A stretch of 64,000 nt of DNA from Henricia sp. BOLD:AAB3569 (taxonomy: Eukaryota; Echinodermata; Asteroidea; Spinulosida; Echinasteridae): positions 806,001-870,000 of the forward strand of contig JBBELK010000062.1 in NCBI GenBank assembly GCA_037783545.1, in the 5' to 3' direction. Position 1 is the first letter of the stretch. Every line of letters begins with the position of its first letter. Positions 1 through 11,780 of the stretch are shown piece by piece. The notes below the pieces were generated by a model. The model was given only the letters and a program-made list of their open reading frames with translations. It ran no database searches and had not been told where the DNA came from. The translations under genes and the position numbers were made by a program.

Positions 1-585
1 GATTTCCTTTGTCCATGGTTCTACATGTAGCACCATGTAAATGAAGTAGGGGTGTGATGCAAGGACATAATATGGATGATTAGATGCACGTTAAATGCGA
101 ACATGAAATGCTGTGAGCACTTGGTCGTTACTTTGAGGAAACCTTACAACAGACGAAAACAAAAATCCACAAATGTGACTTTCGTGGCAAAATAACTCTT
201 TTGCCGTGACCAAAATTAGAACCTGGGTTAAGCCATTTCACATTCACGTTTTACATACAAACCTCCCTAGTGTTTAGTGAACAGAAAAAATGAAAGAGGA
301 AGTTAAATGTGTCCAAAATATTTACGACCACACATCCAGGCAACCCCACTATAAACAAAGCAAGTACATGTAGCCACAAATGGTTGAGAATTTTAATTCC
401 AGGTTTGGTTTTTAACCACTTGACGCCAGAGGATGTGTACCGGTAAACACGATCTGGCAATGTATAGTCACGGGGGCGGTTGACTCTGAGTGTTGCCGAC
501 CCGGTCACGTCATGAAATACCGGTGGTAATTTCAAATTATTCAGGACTTTACACTCCAGCGTTTAATGACAAAGACCATCAAGAC
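1..585. other. Intergenic, no gene recognised
   Basis: Mixed AT-rich sequence. A short minus-strand open frame exists near 251-535 but has no recognisable domain or codon bias. I see no RNA gene or clear repeat here. Confidence 0.5.
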
Positions 586-704
586 TAGTGGTGGATCTAG
601 CCTTATTCAAATACAGGAATAGAATGGATTTCAGTGGGCTATAGCCCCTCATTTTTTTTGTATTCCTGTATTTCTGTATTTTAATGAGGCTGGATCCGCC
701 ACTG
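586..704. mobile_element. hAT-like MITE, short hairpin element
   Basis: The two ends are inverted copies of about 36 bp: the left begins AGTGGTGGATCTAGCC and the right, read in reverse complement, begins AGTGGCGGATCCAGCC. CAGTGGCGGATCC-type termini are common on non-autonomous hAT elements. AAGAC occurs immediately outside both ends (581-585 and 705-709), but a full 8-bp hAT duplication is not seen, so the class is tentative. Confidence 0.5.
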
Positions 705-1614
705 AAGACAAACCTTAAAAACACCGTAACTCTCTAGAGAAAGAAGAGTTGACCAGAAAATATTTGCGTTTTTCTATTAAATCTGATGCTTAAAACTAAG
801 TCATTTTATGGGCGAAATATTTATGGTCAACTTCATTCTTATCCACATTTGTGAGTGCATCTGGGAAAATGTTCTTGCATTTAAACCTAAAATCCTTTGG
901 TTTTCTATTGGATTTGCACTTATTGATGCCTAATACATGTAAGTCATTGTAAGGAAAAAACAATGATGTTTGAGTATAAATTATTGCTAAAAAAACGTGC
1001 TTCACAACTCGCGTGTACGCTGATGAGGTTGTTTCCAGGGGCAGGAGTAGAGCCCGTGGCATAAACCAAATTGCGCAGTGAGACGTCATCTCCAACTGGA
1101 AAATAGACTACTAAAGTGTGACGTCAGTTGCAATGGTACATGTAATTGGGTCTAAACATTCGCTGGTAATCTAAAACGTCCATTGCTAAAGTGCAGGGAA
1201 ACAGTTCACCGGTTTTAGTGTAGACCCCAAAACCATGGCAACACACAAAGGGTGACGTTATCACTTAAGTGCTCTATGGCGGCTTCTATGGTGAGTTGGG
1301 GGTTGCGGCGCTGGGGGAGGGGGGGGGAAGGGGGGGGGGGGGGGGGGGGGGGGCGGGGGCGGGGGGGGTGGACAATTAATAGGTACATTACTATTTCTTT
1401 CTTAAAATGACCCAGTGCAGATCTGAACAAAACAACAACAATTGGGCAGGAGAGATGAAGATTTGACTTGTACTGTAAATCATTTGAGATTGGCTAATTT
1501 ATTTTCTTTTCTTTTTCTTGTGCAGGCGATGTACAACTTGTAAATTCTTTCCTACACATGTTGCGAAATAAATGAACAGAGGTTCTCTCTGGTTTTTCCT
1601 TTCTTAATACCAAA
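705..1614. other. Intergenic with a long poly-G tract
   Basis: No gene recognised. Positions about 1314-1369 are an almost pure G run with a few A, C and T interruptions. It could form G-quadruplexes and is a likely place for assembly or read error. A proline-rich open frame across it on the minus strand is a by-product of the C run. Confidence 0.5.
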
Positions 1615-3537
1615 TCAATTTTGCATGGCCATGCGTTTCAATGAAGACTTAATCCACTTGTGAAGTTCTGGAATGCTCAGTGATGACAGCACTGTGCACG
1701 GGAAGTCAGGATAGTGAAAGTGTCTCCTTCCAGGTTGGACATCGAAGACTCCATCTTGGTGTAGCTCTAATGCCAGGTCAAGTTGATCCTTTGTGATTTT
1801 GGTCGGGTGTTTTCCTGAAGGCTTGTATACCTTTGCCTGCTGGTTTACTGCCGATAAGAGTTCACTGATTATCTGAGCTGATCTGCTTATACGATCAATG
1901 CTCGTGCTGGACACTTTCCCTCTCAAACCCTGGCAGTGCTCTTTGAAGACTCTATTCTGGTGCTCTATTTCTCTGTCCACCTCCACGTTGTGTTTTGATT
2001 GTCCTACCTTATTTACAAACCGATTCCATTTCAGTTCGTAGGCCAATCGTGGACTGAGGAAGCAATTTATCTGTGCCAGCAAGCGTAGAACTTGATAGCC
2101 TTACTTGGGTTTCTTGGCAGCTTTGAAGTAAAGCAAGAAGAATTTGTATAGTCTGATTATTCGATCACCATCACCCATTTGCCTGGCATTGTTAAAGTCG
2201 TAAGCAAGCAAACCCAACCTGAGTGCTGTGCGAGAGTAATTGAAAAGGGCATCCTTGCTCTGTGGCAGTCCCTGCGGCTTTGGTGCTGATTGTTGAACTC
2301 CTGGGTGTACCTTTTTCATGTGATTTTTGAGACCTCTTTGTGTCTTGTAGGTCTTTGTACAATTAGGACAGGATAATAACAGTGAATCTTTTTGCATCTC
2401 GTCCATGCTGGGTAGAGCATACTCGTCAACGATTTCCTCAAGGACCAAGTTCACGTATTGGCTACGGTCTTGATGAACTGCGAACTGGAAATCATTCTTT
2501 GTGGGTTGATCATCCAGAGATTCCAGACCGAAGTGATTCATGGCTGCTGCTATCACCAAGGCAGTGGTGTATTGCCTTATTAAATCAGCAGCAGCATTTA
2601 TGTTGGCCATGGGATCTTTGGTGATCTTGTGGTCACTGATGATGTTGCCTGGTAATACAACCCAGTCCCTTTTCAGCTGGTTGTTGTCTTCCAACGTTGG
2701 GAGAAAGTCGGCAATATCCACTGAATTTAGTGGTTCCACTTGTACGTCGTTGGATAAGTGATGACCACTCACCCGATTCTTTACTGATACCATGTGAAGG
2801 TCAGTGCCATGTTTTTCTCGGGATGAGTGGCGTGGATGAATGACGATGTCCATATTGTCCATGGCTAGTTGGTATGTGCTGTCAGTCCTGTTTTGTGGTT
2901 CCACTCCACGCTCTTTCATTTCTGCTTCTGCTGTTTCCGCTGTTGCCACTTCTCGACTCCACAGCAACACATCCTTGTCAAAGTCTCGACCAAAATCGAT
3001 CTGCCTCCTCATTACTGTTTTGTAACTGGTGCACACAAACCGTGAATGAAGGTGTTTAAAAACAGCCTTTTTGGCACCGCCTTGTTTTAATGCTAAGGAT
3101 GTTACAACCTGGTGAGCATTCATATGCCCCGACCTGCAGTTTAGCAAAATTGCTGCTGCTGTTGTGATGCCTGGTATTAGGGTTTGCTGTGTTTTTTGTT
3201 TGTTCTTCTTCAAGTCGGCGCTTTCAGCAGCAGCATGCAAGACAGCTGAAAGCAATGGCGATTTTTCCTGAAGTTCTTCATCTTGATTCATGTATTCGAA
3301 GCCTTGCATGTCTGGAAGTGTCGATCCACGGAAGAGCGAAGGGTCGTTTGAGTTACATAGAATGTCAGCTTCAGTTGTCACAAGCTTGACCACTCTCTGC
3401 GTCAACTGGCCTCGGGCCTGTTCCGACTCAAGGATGTGGAAAATGGCTTGTTCCTCATCACCGACAGACAGAGCTGAAGCAACCTTAACCCAAATTCCTT
3501 GTAGTTGGGTTATGTAGTCTTTATTGGGGTGACGCAT
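1615..3537 (-). pseudogene. DUF6589-like C2H2 protein, interrupted by one in-frame stop
   Basis: The upstream part (3537 to 2101, 478 codons) and the downstream part (to 1615) lie in the same frame and are separated only by a TAA at 2101-2103. The 5' part contains a single C2H2 finger near residues 390-416 (CPNC followed by two histidines in NHMKKVH). An upstream stretch around LAMDNMDIVIHPRHSSREKH and HHLSNDVQVEPL resembles the DUF6589 family, common in cnidarian and lancelet genomes and often multicopy. The 3' part (LLAQINCFLSPRLAYELKWN, then QNRVFKEHCQGLRG) matches the usual C-terminal half of that family. ATG at 3535-3537 is the first in frame, but a CAG preceded by a pyrimidine-rich stretch just upstream could be a splice acceptor, so 5' exons may be missing. 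Function is unknown; a transposon-derived origin is possible. I recognise the family from memory of its motifs only. Confidence 0.6.
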
Positions 3538-3543
3538 TATTAC

Positions 3544-4078
3544 CTGTTGTATGAGAAATGATGGTCAGGTCAGTAATGAGTACGTCAACTGTTAACTAAT
3601 TTGATTTTGTGATTACTGTGAATACAAATGGCTCTCCTTTTGGTTATCAATCTAGAAGCTTTTTTTGTTTTAAAATGTGCAGTTGAGCAGTTGCAAATCT
3701 TTGATCATTCTTTGTTGTTAAAGCATGGACACAGTTCAAACAACAAAAGAAACACACATTTTCTTGATTTACTGATTGGAAAAAAAGCAGTCAATCTCAG
3801 ACTATAGAGAGCCTGTAATTTTCAGCACAAAGAGGCTTTAAATGCAGTCATTAGTAATGAAGCTGTTCGACATCAAATTAATTACAAATAACATTTTCAG
3901 ATTGTGATTAAACTTAAAATTGTAATTTATTTTCTTGCTTGATATTACGAAGTAGTGGATTGGAACAGAGTTCTTTCACCCACCATAATTGTGATTACAT
4001 GTAAGCCAGCAGCGTAGCCAGGATTTTTTCAATAGGGGAGCACAGGAGGGCAATGCTTTTTAGTAGGGGCCCAGGGAC
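3544..4078. other. Intergenic, AT-rich
   Basis: No gene recognised. At 4009-4030 the string GCAGCGTAGCCAGGATTTTT resembles the outer end of widespread DNA-transposon remnants, but I found no partner end. Confidence 0.4.
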
Positions 4079-6236
4079 ATGTTTTTCTTAGTCAAACTTC
4101 GTTCTTTCCCTCCGTTTTCCTTGCCTTTTTCGAGGACACTACATGTATCTGTATTTTTGGTGGAACACCAGACGCTACCGTCCCCAGCAGACGAGACAAG
4201 CCTATCAAGACGCCGGTCGCAGATGGGCACCAAAGAGGTGGAACACCAAGCCCTAATTATGCCCCCAAAGCAAGGGGTAAGCTTCAAAAATGAGTTAAAA
4301 CCTGATATATTTAAAGCAGGTAAATTGAAAGAGTTTGCCCACGTATGGAAAACCATCACATCTGATAAATGGATACTTCAATTGGTGAAAGGATACAAAA
4401 TCGAACTTACAAAAACCCCAGTACAGAACATAAAGCCACGGGAAATCCAGTTCAATGAACTTGGAAAGAGTGCTATTATAGATTTAGAACTTTCTAAACT
4501 ATTGGAAACTCGGGTGGTTGTGGAAGCCCAGCACTCCAGGGGCGACTTTATTTCCACGATTTTCGTGCGCCCAAAAAAGGATGGAACATTCCGAGTAATT
4601 TTGAATTTAAAAAAGTTGAATTCTTACGTAGAATATCATCATTTTAAAATGGACACGTTTCAAACTGTTCTCAAAGTTTTACGGCCCAACTGTTTCATGG
4701 CGTCTTTAGATTTACGTCATGCATATTACACAGTGCCCATTGCCATGGAATTTCAACATTTACTCAGATTTGAGTGGAGAGGCAAACTCTATCAATATAC
4801 TTGTTTACCTAATGGGTTGGCGTCAGCACCCAGAATTTTTACCAAGTTGCTTAAGCCAGTGTACGCGACACTGAGGAAAATGGGCCAAGTTTCTGTAGCA
4901 TATATTGACGATTCCTTACCTTCAGGGAAATTCATACCAGGAATGTGAAAGGAATGTGATGGACACAATGACATTGTTCACCCGACTTGGGTTTACAGTC
5001 CACCTTGAGAAATCAGTTTTGAAGCCTACTCAAAAAATGGTTTTCTTGGGATTTGTTATTAACTCCCAAAGTATGAGAGTCTCATTGACGAACGAGAAGA
5101 GTACCAAATTAAAGATCACGTATCAGACATTATATGGAACCAATAAGCCAACAATCAGAGATGTGGCACATGTTACAGGATGCATGGTTTCTGTTTTTCC
5201 AGCTGTACTGTATGGTCTGTTGCGCTATCGTCAAATAGAACTTGAGAAGATTAAGGCCTTAAAAGAAAATGAAGGCGACTATGAAGCAAAAATGCAATTG
5301 ACAGATAAAGCAAAACAAGATTTGCAATGGTGGATTATTAATATCGAAAAAACAAGTAACGTTATTATGTGCAAAAGTCCAGATTGTGAGATGTATTCCG
5401 ATGCTTCTTTGCTCGGCTGGGGAGCCATTTGTTATAAAGGCTCTACAGGTGGACGCTGGTCAAGCAGTGAAAGTCAACTGCATATAAATTCACTTGAGAT
5501 TAAAGCAGCCTTTTATGGCCTACAGTCATTTTTCTCGTCCACAAATAATCAGCATATCTTGCTTAAAGTGGACAACAGTACGGCTGTCGCTCACATCAAT
5601 CAAATGGGAGGTACCCATTCCAATGTATGCAACTCTTTTACAAGAGAAATGCTTGAATGGTGTGAAACACGCAGTATCTGGTTAACAGCAATGTTTATCC
5701 CAGGAAAAGATAAGTACATAAAAGCTGATTGGGAATCAAGACATTTCTCAGATAACATGGAGTGGAAATTGAATGAAAACATGCTCAAATATGCATTAGA
5801 GCAATTAGCAGTACAACCTGACATTGATTTATTTGCTACTCGACATAATGCGCAACTGAAGCGTTATGTGTCCTGGCGACCTGACCCTTTTTCTTTTTCC
5901 ACAGATGCATTTACTATCAATTGGTCAAGATATATGGCTTATGCCTTTCCTCCGTTTTCACTTATGAGCAGAGTCCTCCAAAAGGTTGAGGAGGACAAAG
6001 CAACGTTAGTAGTAATAGCCCCAGATTGGCCTACTCAAGCGTGGTACCCGCTATTAATGCAGTTATGTGTTACAACCCCTGTATTTTTACCCAGAAAGCG
6101 TACGACACTGGGACTACCTCACGATCCGACAGCAGTTCACCCACTGCAGAAGAAGATCCAACTGATGGCGTGTCATTTATCCGCCAGTCATTGCACAACA
6201 AGGGGATATCGCCAAGAGCAGCCTCCATTGTGGTAG
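4079..6236 (+). pseudogene. DIRS pol: reverse transcriptase, RNase H, methyltransferase-like
   Basis: The RT palm is clear: a KDGTFRVILNLKKLN strand near 4590, motif A in SLDLRHAYYTVPI near 4702, motif B in LPNGLASAPRIF near 4806 and the catalytic YIDD near 4903. Directly after YIDD the frame changes: one extra T within CCTTACC (about 4915-4918) ends the first frame at 4948, and the protein continues in the frame that runs to 6236. RNase H follows with MYSDASLLGWG (first catalytic Asp) near 5391, an E in SLEIKAAF near 5495 and VDNSTAV near 5570. The section around DLFATRHNAQLKRYVSW (about 5827) and the following 80 residues fit the methyltransferase-like domain of DIRS elements. The true start is unresolved; conserved sequence begins by about 4280. 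Confidence 0.8.
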
Positions 6237-7178
6237 CTTCATGGAGAGACGGTACCATTAAACAATACAAAACACATCTGGAAAGATGGAGATTGTTTTG
6301 TTCCAATCGGGATATTGATCCTCTGTTTCCAAGAATTAAAAACATTTTGGATTTCTTTACTGATCTGTTTGAACAAGGAGCTGGATACACCTCAATTAAT
6401 ACAGCTCGCTCTGCCTTATCGGCATTTATCACACAGCCAAACGGACTGTCTTGGTATTGGCAAACATCAATTGATTTGTAGATTTCTTAAAGGAGTGTTT
6501 CAATTACGACCTAGTTTACCGCGATATAAAGTAATTTGGGATGCTAATATTGTGTTGCAATACATAGCAACTTTTAATGAAGGTACCGTCAACCTTAAGC
6601 AGCTAACTCCACAACTGGCCACATTGATGGCACTGTTAGCAGGACAGAGAGTCCAAACGCTTCATCTATTGGACACAAACTTTATGCAATTAACTGCATC
6701 CAAATGTGTGTTTCAAATCCAGGGACTTTTGAAACAGTCCAAGCCAGGTTTTCATTTAAACAGTATTGTTTTTCCTGCTTATCCAAGAGACAAGAGACTT
6801 TGTGTTGTCACAATGCTCCGGAAATACCTACACCTTACAAGTACAGTTAGAACCGGAGAATCCAAACTGTTTTTGACTGTGTCAAAACCTCATCGAGCTG
6901 CATCAAAGGACACTATCAGCAGATGGATTAAAGCTACACTGAAGAATGCAGGTATAGATGACGATTGCTTTAAACCGCACAGCGTGCGTGCATCAGCTAC
7001 AACAGCAGCTCGAAAAAGTGGTGTTTCTATTAACACTATAATCAAAACTGTTGGTTGGGCAAATGCTCGGACATTTGCAACATACTACAACAAACCTGTG
7101 GTTAAGCCACCAGATGATACAGAATTTGCAAGAACATTACTTGATCAGGCGATGCCGGGTAACAGTGCACCCAGATAA
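6026..7178 (+). pseudogene. DIRS tyrosine recombinase
   Basis: This region overlaps the end of the RT/RNase H frame by about 200 bp in a different frame, as is usual in DIRS elements. The N-terminal SAM-like part is visible (GTIKQYKTHLERWRLFC near 6252, then YTSINTARSALSAFI near 6384). One frameshift near 6445-6456 moves the frame; the catalytic part continues to 7178. It shows the first active-site Arg in LLAGQRVQTLHLL (about 6637), the H-x-x-R pair in PHSVRASA (about 6979) and the nucleophilic Tyr in FATYYNKPVV (about 7083). The recombinase would circularise and integrate the cDNA. No ATG supports the start at 6026. The single-base shift may be a mutation or a read error. Confidence 0.8.
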
Positions 7179-7240
7179 AATTACAACTTGAGAAGTGTGG
7201 TTGCTATGCAAATAACCTCAAGAAGATTTCAAATCAAATT

Positions 7241-8238
7241 TGTTTGAGAAAGAGTAAAACTATGCTATGACATAGCAAGTAAGCTAATGTAAATGTAAAT
7301 ATTATCGTTCACGACGATTAGTAATTTGTAATAACGACACGAATTAATGACAGTCAAAAGGTTCACTGCTCGAATGTACTGAATTTAAGCGGGCCAAAAT
7401 AGTGAACAGTCAGTTCAGGTCAACATGACCCGAGATATGATTTTTTTTTCATTTAATAAAACAAATTAAGATGCTAGAGTGCAAACTTGAGCTCTGGAAT
7501 AAGGCCAGATACTTAAAGCCAGAGAAAGTTAAGTTATTGAATATTTTCCTAAATGCTAAGTCTGGCACAGTTTTAAACTTAAGTTACGAAATAAGGCAAG
7601 ATTAGCCAAACAGCGGAAAGTTGAGTTATTGAATGGTTGTCCATCTATACAATTATTGAGATAGGCTAAGTTAGCCGAGTATAATGTTTGAAATTTAAGT
7701 TATAAGCTGAGTTCATAAGCTTGGTACAAAATCTGACCACTCAGTCGAGTGCAGAACTGAGTAGAAAACTCAAGTTAATCATGTATTATGTTATCATGAT
7801 ACAATGTTCGTATTGAAACGAAAAAGGAAGAACGTGTAAAGAAAATAACACGTCTAAAACAATAAAAAAGGAGATGCTAAAACAGTTAAGTTTTTAGTGT
7901 ATGATTATCATATGGAGAGAAGCAGCCTCCTTTTTTCAGGATAAGAGTTATGATCAAACGGCTCAAATTAATGCAAGTGTTTAAAAACGGAATTTCATTT
8001 TTCTAAGTACACAAGCCATAGGACAAAGGTTCCTCGGTTTTTGAGTTTGTTTTGAGTGACTAAATATGAAAAGTGAACATTCTTGTCACAGTATGATTTA
8101 ACATCATAATAAAGATAGCAGAAATATTAAGTTTCGTAATGGCAGTTACATCGAATTTATATTGGCTGTTGAATACTGGCCGTTCACACGTCTTTGAAAA
8201 TCTCACGTAATCATGTAGTGACGTAATAGGGTGAGGTA
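7241..8238. other. Intergenic, AT-rich
   Basis: No gene recognised. Around 7490-7640 short phrases such as AAAGTTAAGTTATTGAAT recur in degenerate form. The segment next to 7240 may include the 3' terminal repeat of the DIRS element. Confidence 0.4.
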
Positions 8239-8563
8239 GAATTTAAAAATTAAACGAGCTTCACAGAAGTGAAGTTTAATTATAATTCTACCGAGCCGTA
8301 TTACGGCACGGAGGGATTATGTGCACTCCCTGCCGTTTTCTGCCATTTTCTGCATAACACGGCTCCCACCCTAAATTGTACATATTATGACAATATTTCT
8401 TGGACGTAATTCCCTCCGTTAGGTGTGAACGTCCATCTGTGAAGTCTGAGGGCTTGTGGTCAGCGCAATCTCACGTAATCCCTCCGTGCCGTAATACGGC
8501 TCGGTAGAATTATAATTAAACTTCACTTCTGTGAATTGAAGCTCGTTTAATTTTTAAATTCTC
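8239..8563. mobile_element. Foldback element with ~90-bp inverted ends
   Basis: The left arm (8239-8322) and right arm (8472-8563) are reverse complements over about 85-90 bp, apart from a 5-bp indel and a few substitutions. The arms start with GAATTTAAAAATTAAACGAG and contain GAGCCGTATTACGGCACGG, itself partly palindromic. The spacer of about 150 bp has no open frame. No target duplication was identified. It is probably a MITE of unassigned superfamily. Confidence 0.65.
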
Positions 8564-9544
8564 CATGGTTTAATGAGTTTCAGCTTGCGAAAGATTTACA
8601 AGGAAATTTTAGACATTAGCAAAAATTTTGACTTGAGCAAAACGAGTTTGACTTTTCCCGTTTAATAATGTACAATGGTCAAGTTGGACAGCGGGCGAGT
8701 TGACTTCTCCGGTTGAGCCACAGATTATGGGTTGAACGCACAATAGACCAGTTCACTAATAATTCAAATGTATGCACGCATGCGCATAACAGACGTCGGA
8801 GGCTAAAGCAAGTGAGTCGATATTTACGTGCACATGTTTATATGGCGATACGCGTTGAGCATCATCTTTCTCCGCTTTGGAGTAATAAGTTGTAGCGTTT
8901 TAGAGTATAGCAAAAGGCAAAATGGCAAATTTAAGGATAAATGAATCCATTTATTTGATTTTCCAAGGTTTACGAGGGAAGACAAAAAACGGAAAACATC
9001 GTTTGTGGGATAGGCGCGTATAGTGGCACGGTACGTGCGGCGAGGCCTATGCAGGGTCTCGTCAAACATTTCGAGGCTGGACTGGGAGGGTTAATGATAA
9101 TCCAGAAGGAATGAACTTTAGGTCAATATAATATTTAATACTAGTCCTCCTAAATATTTGGCCTGTGACACGACAGGAGGAAAGAATAATGAATGACCAT
9201 GACTTTAGACTTGTGTACAAAATTTGTCATGTGGCTGGCCGCACATCCCACTCAAATCTTAAATTATTTTCACTCCGAATTTGTTTTTCATCAGGAGTCA
9301 CTTACATGGCGCTGTTAAGCACAAACATTGGCTTAGCACTAATTTATTTGATTTATAAAATGGGTTCAAGTTCCCAACCACAATTAACTGAAGGTCAAAT
9401 TGTGTTTTTACAAACACTGAACAGTAGCAAATAAATGGGTGAAATGATGGTTTGTAATGATTGCAATATATGCGTGGTATAGGGTGCCTATAATCACCAT
9501 GGAAATGATTAACCGAACATGCAATGAGAAGAAAAAAATCATGT
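8564..9544. other. Intergenic, no gene recognised
   Basis: Apart from the dispersed repeat at 8738-8930 I see no gene. Several open frames of 60-90 codons lack recognisable domains. Confidence 0.4.
8738..8930 (+). repeat. Dispersed repeat, copy 1 of an inverted pair
   Basis: This segment, from CAATAGACCAGTTCACTAAT through GACGTCGGAGGCTAAAGCAA to the AT-rich tail, is the reverse complement of 26885-27077 with moderate divergence. The two copies are about 18 kb apart and probably belong to one transposon family whose ends I cannot define. Confidence 0.6.
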
Positions 9545-9630
9545 GGCCTTCATCAGGTTTGGAACCCGAAACCTCTGACACACGTACGTACAGCAGATAT
9601 TCAACCACAGAAGCCATTGTAGGGGTATAT
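9545..9630 (-). repeat. tRNA-like SINE head, degenerate
   Basis: On the minus strand an A-box-like TGGCTTCTGTGGTTGA is followed about 40 nt later by a B-box-like GGGTTCCAAACC. The sequence before the B box (TCAGAGGTTTC) resembles the same part of the SINE in the H3 units. Folding as a functional tRNA is not supported. Confidence 0.3.
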
Positions 9631-9727
9631 ACCCTTTGCAACGGTGGCCACGTTTGTGGTCAGTTTAATTTATAACAAAAGATCCTCGAAGAATTTCATG
9701 CATGGTGCGCAGTGCCAATGTGATTGT

Positions 9728-9800
9728 CAACTCCCCCCCACCCCCCTCCCCCACATCCACATCCACATCCACCCCCCCCCCCCCCCCCCCCGCCCCCCAA
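9728..9800. repeat. C-rich low-complexity tract
   Basis: Runs of C interrupted by (CATCCA)n-like units, ending in a 22-base C run, then CGCCCCCC and AAAAAA. Proline/histidine or glycine open frames across it are artefacts of composition. Confidence 0.8.
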
Positions 9801-9937
9801 AAAAAAGATTGCTTCTGGACAAAGGGTCTCACCCCACCAGTTTCCCTTGGAAACCCACAATGTACAATTTGGTATTTTGTCTGATCAGCACAGTATTTTA
9901 ATTGCAAACACAGGGTGACTGGAAAGACAATATGGTC

Positions 9938-10005
9938 AGGATTCTAACCCAAGACATCTGACATGTCCGGTTGATGCTCTACCAGCTGAGCTACAGCATA
10001 TAATG
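9938..10005 (-). repeat. tRNA-derived sequence
   Basis: On the minus strand TAGCTCAGCTGGTAGAGC is an excellent tRNA D-arm/A-box and GGGTTAGAATCC a near-consensus B box at normal spacing. The acceptor arms do not pair, and the anticodon stem is only 4 bp. It is therefore a tRNA pseudogene or an eroded SINE head, not a working tRNA. Confidence 0.45.
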
Positions 10006-10009
10006 CATA

Positions 10010-10408
10010 ATTAGACGTTAGTATACTTCCTCGGGTTTTCCATCAACTTAATCTTTCTTGCCATGAATGTGCTGTATTTCTTCAAATGTACGTAGCAGCA
10101 TTTAATTTCAAATTAATTTCATAAAATGTAAACAAGTGCAAAAATTGCAAGTGGTGCAAATACACACAGGTGTGAACTCACTGACAATCGCGGACGTCCC
10201 TTTGTTCCTCTTTTGTTTGGACATAGTCTATTTTTCCTTACTCTCGTTGGTTTTGTACAGGAGCGAATCGCGGACGTTCGCTTGCCAATCGCGGACGATA
10301 TTGTTCTCTTTGTTAGACCTCCCTAAAACGTCCACGATTGTTTGGGAGAACAAGCGCACATGTACATGTATAATTACAGTGAATACCCTATTAAAAGTGT
10401 ATGTACAT
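10010..10408. other. Intergenic, no gene recognised
   Basis: The phrase AATCGCGGACG occurs three times between 10186 and 10300, hinting at a decayed tandem repeat. Nothing else is seen. Confidence 0.35.
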
Positions 10409-10785
10409 CTGTACACAGTAATGGGGTACATTTGAAAAATAAGTCAATAATTCATTTCAGATGCCTATAGTTTATCTCAAAATTAAAGAAATTTCCTTGT
10501 ACTGTTCTCAGGAGATAACTTTTGCCCCAAAAAGTAAGAAATTGCTGTCACAACATACATTTTTAAAAAGCAAGTGTACACATTTTCCTATTACGCATGT
10601 AACGTGGACAGACAATTTTGTGACATTTTTTTCCGTCTTTGTTACATGCGTAATAGGAAAATTTGTGCACGAGGTTTTCACAAATGTATGTTGATAATTT
10701 AAAGATAAAATTAAGACATTTGAAGTGAACTGGGACCTAAGATCTTGAATGTAGTACAGAAGTGTACCCCATTACTGTGGACAGA
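10409..10785. mobile_element. Foldback element with nested palindrome
   Basis: The outer ends are inverted: CTGTACACAGTAATGGGGTA near 10410 pairs with TACCCCATTACTGTGGACAG near 10764. Inside, the 30-base arms around TTCCTATTACGCATGTAAC (about 10572-10602) and GTTACATGCGTAATAGGAA (about 10641-10670) form a second, nearly perfect hairpin. There is no coding potential. The superfamily is unknown. Confidence 0.6.
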
Positions 10786-11501
10786 CCCATAATTCATGTT
10801 TAAATTCATCTGTATAAAATGCACTTGCTACCTTAATCATTACACTTGGACTCAACAAATGGCTCCTGGATTATATGACTGAGTAGACAACAAACTGACC
10901 CTACCACGTTATTCCAAGTCAACGGCATTACCTCATCAACAATTCTACTCATTAAACTTGTTGATAACTTAAATACATTGTACATACTGTACATTTAGTG
11001 TATATCGGCTATAAATCATGGAGAAAGAGTCCCAACTGCAGCCTCATGAGTATTATGAGCTGGTCACTATATGAAGCACATTTTCCTTGTTCTGCTGCCC
11101 AAAGAGTAATCCTTTCACCAGTAGTTCATCAGTGAAGCCTTGGTTTCAGGAAAGCTGCAAAAAATAAGTGTGAACAAAACAAAATCATTCTTGTCCCTCT
11201 CTTCTACTTTTTGAAACCAGCTTACTCTATTAGGCATGCTAGTGCACTTATACAGCAGTCATTATGAACACTTATCGTTATACATGTAAGCAAACATGTA
11301 GTAAATAAATACAGTTGAGTTGAACTTTGTTAATAAGAGGTCCTTTGGACTTTGCACATTAACTTGTTATGTTAACCTTGTATTATGAGAAATGAAAACA
11401 ATGAGGAACAACTGAAAGAATTGGGAACCAAAATTGGGCAACAAAATTTGTCCTTGTTATGAGTGGAATGCTCGTATTATCAAGGTTGAACTGTACCAAC
11501 A
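10786..11501. other. Intergenic, AT-rich
   Basis: I see no gene, RNA gene or structured repeat in this stretch. Confidence 0.4.
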
Positions 11502-11721
11502 CAGGGGCGAATCTAGGAATTTTCCAGGAAGGGGTTTTGCCAGTGGGAGTGCAGACAGTCACTCAGCTTGTGAGGTGAGGGTGGGGGAGTGTCATTTTTA
11601 TTTCAGCTTGCTGCGAACAGGTGGACACACATAAAATGCATTATACATTTGGTTTTTTTTAGTCTGAGCAATGTTTCTTTATCCCTCCCCCCACCCCCCG
11701 CCCCCTCTGGATCCGCGCCTG
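11502..11721. mobile_element. hAT-like MITE, decayed
   Basis: The left end CAGGGGCGAATCTAGG and the reverse complement of the right end, CAGGCGCGGATCCAGA, resemble hAT MITE termini. The interior is G-rich on the left and C-rich on the right. No clear 8-bp duplication remains. Confidence 0.35.
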
Positions 11722-11780
11722 CAATAAATGAAGTGCAAATGAGTGTTGGCACCCATCAATTATAACTACCACAATTATCG

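Larger units (their letters stand above)
4079..7240 (+). mobile_element. DIRS-type retrotransposon, degenerate
   Basis: A reverse transcriptase, RNase H and methyltransferase-like region is followed by an overlapping tyrosine recombinase in another frame. This is the organisation of DIRS-group elements, which integrate through a recombinase instead of a DDE integrase. There is no protease, no integrase and no flanking LTR. I could not place the split or inverted terminal repeats typical of the group, so both outer limits are approximate. No gag-like region is seen upstream, so the 5' part may be lost. At least two frameshifts make this copy unlikely to be autonomous. Confidence 0.8.

Noticed and set aside
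2382-3517. Several plus-strand open frames
   Set aside because: They are antisense to the DUF6589-like coding region, with Ser/Leu-rich composition and no domain.
9665-9918. Pro/His- and Gly-rich open frames
   Set aside because: Translation of the C-rich simple repeat.
9938-10005. Functional tRNA, possibly with a UCA anticodon
   Set aside because: The D-arm and B box are good, but the acceptor stem does not pair and the anticodon stem is too short; a tRNA-derived repeat fits better.
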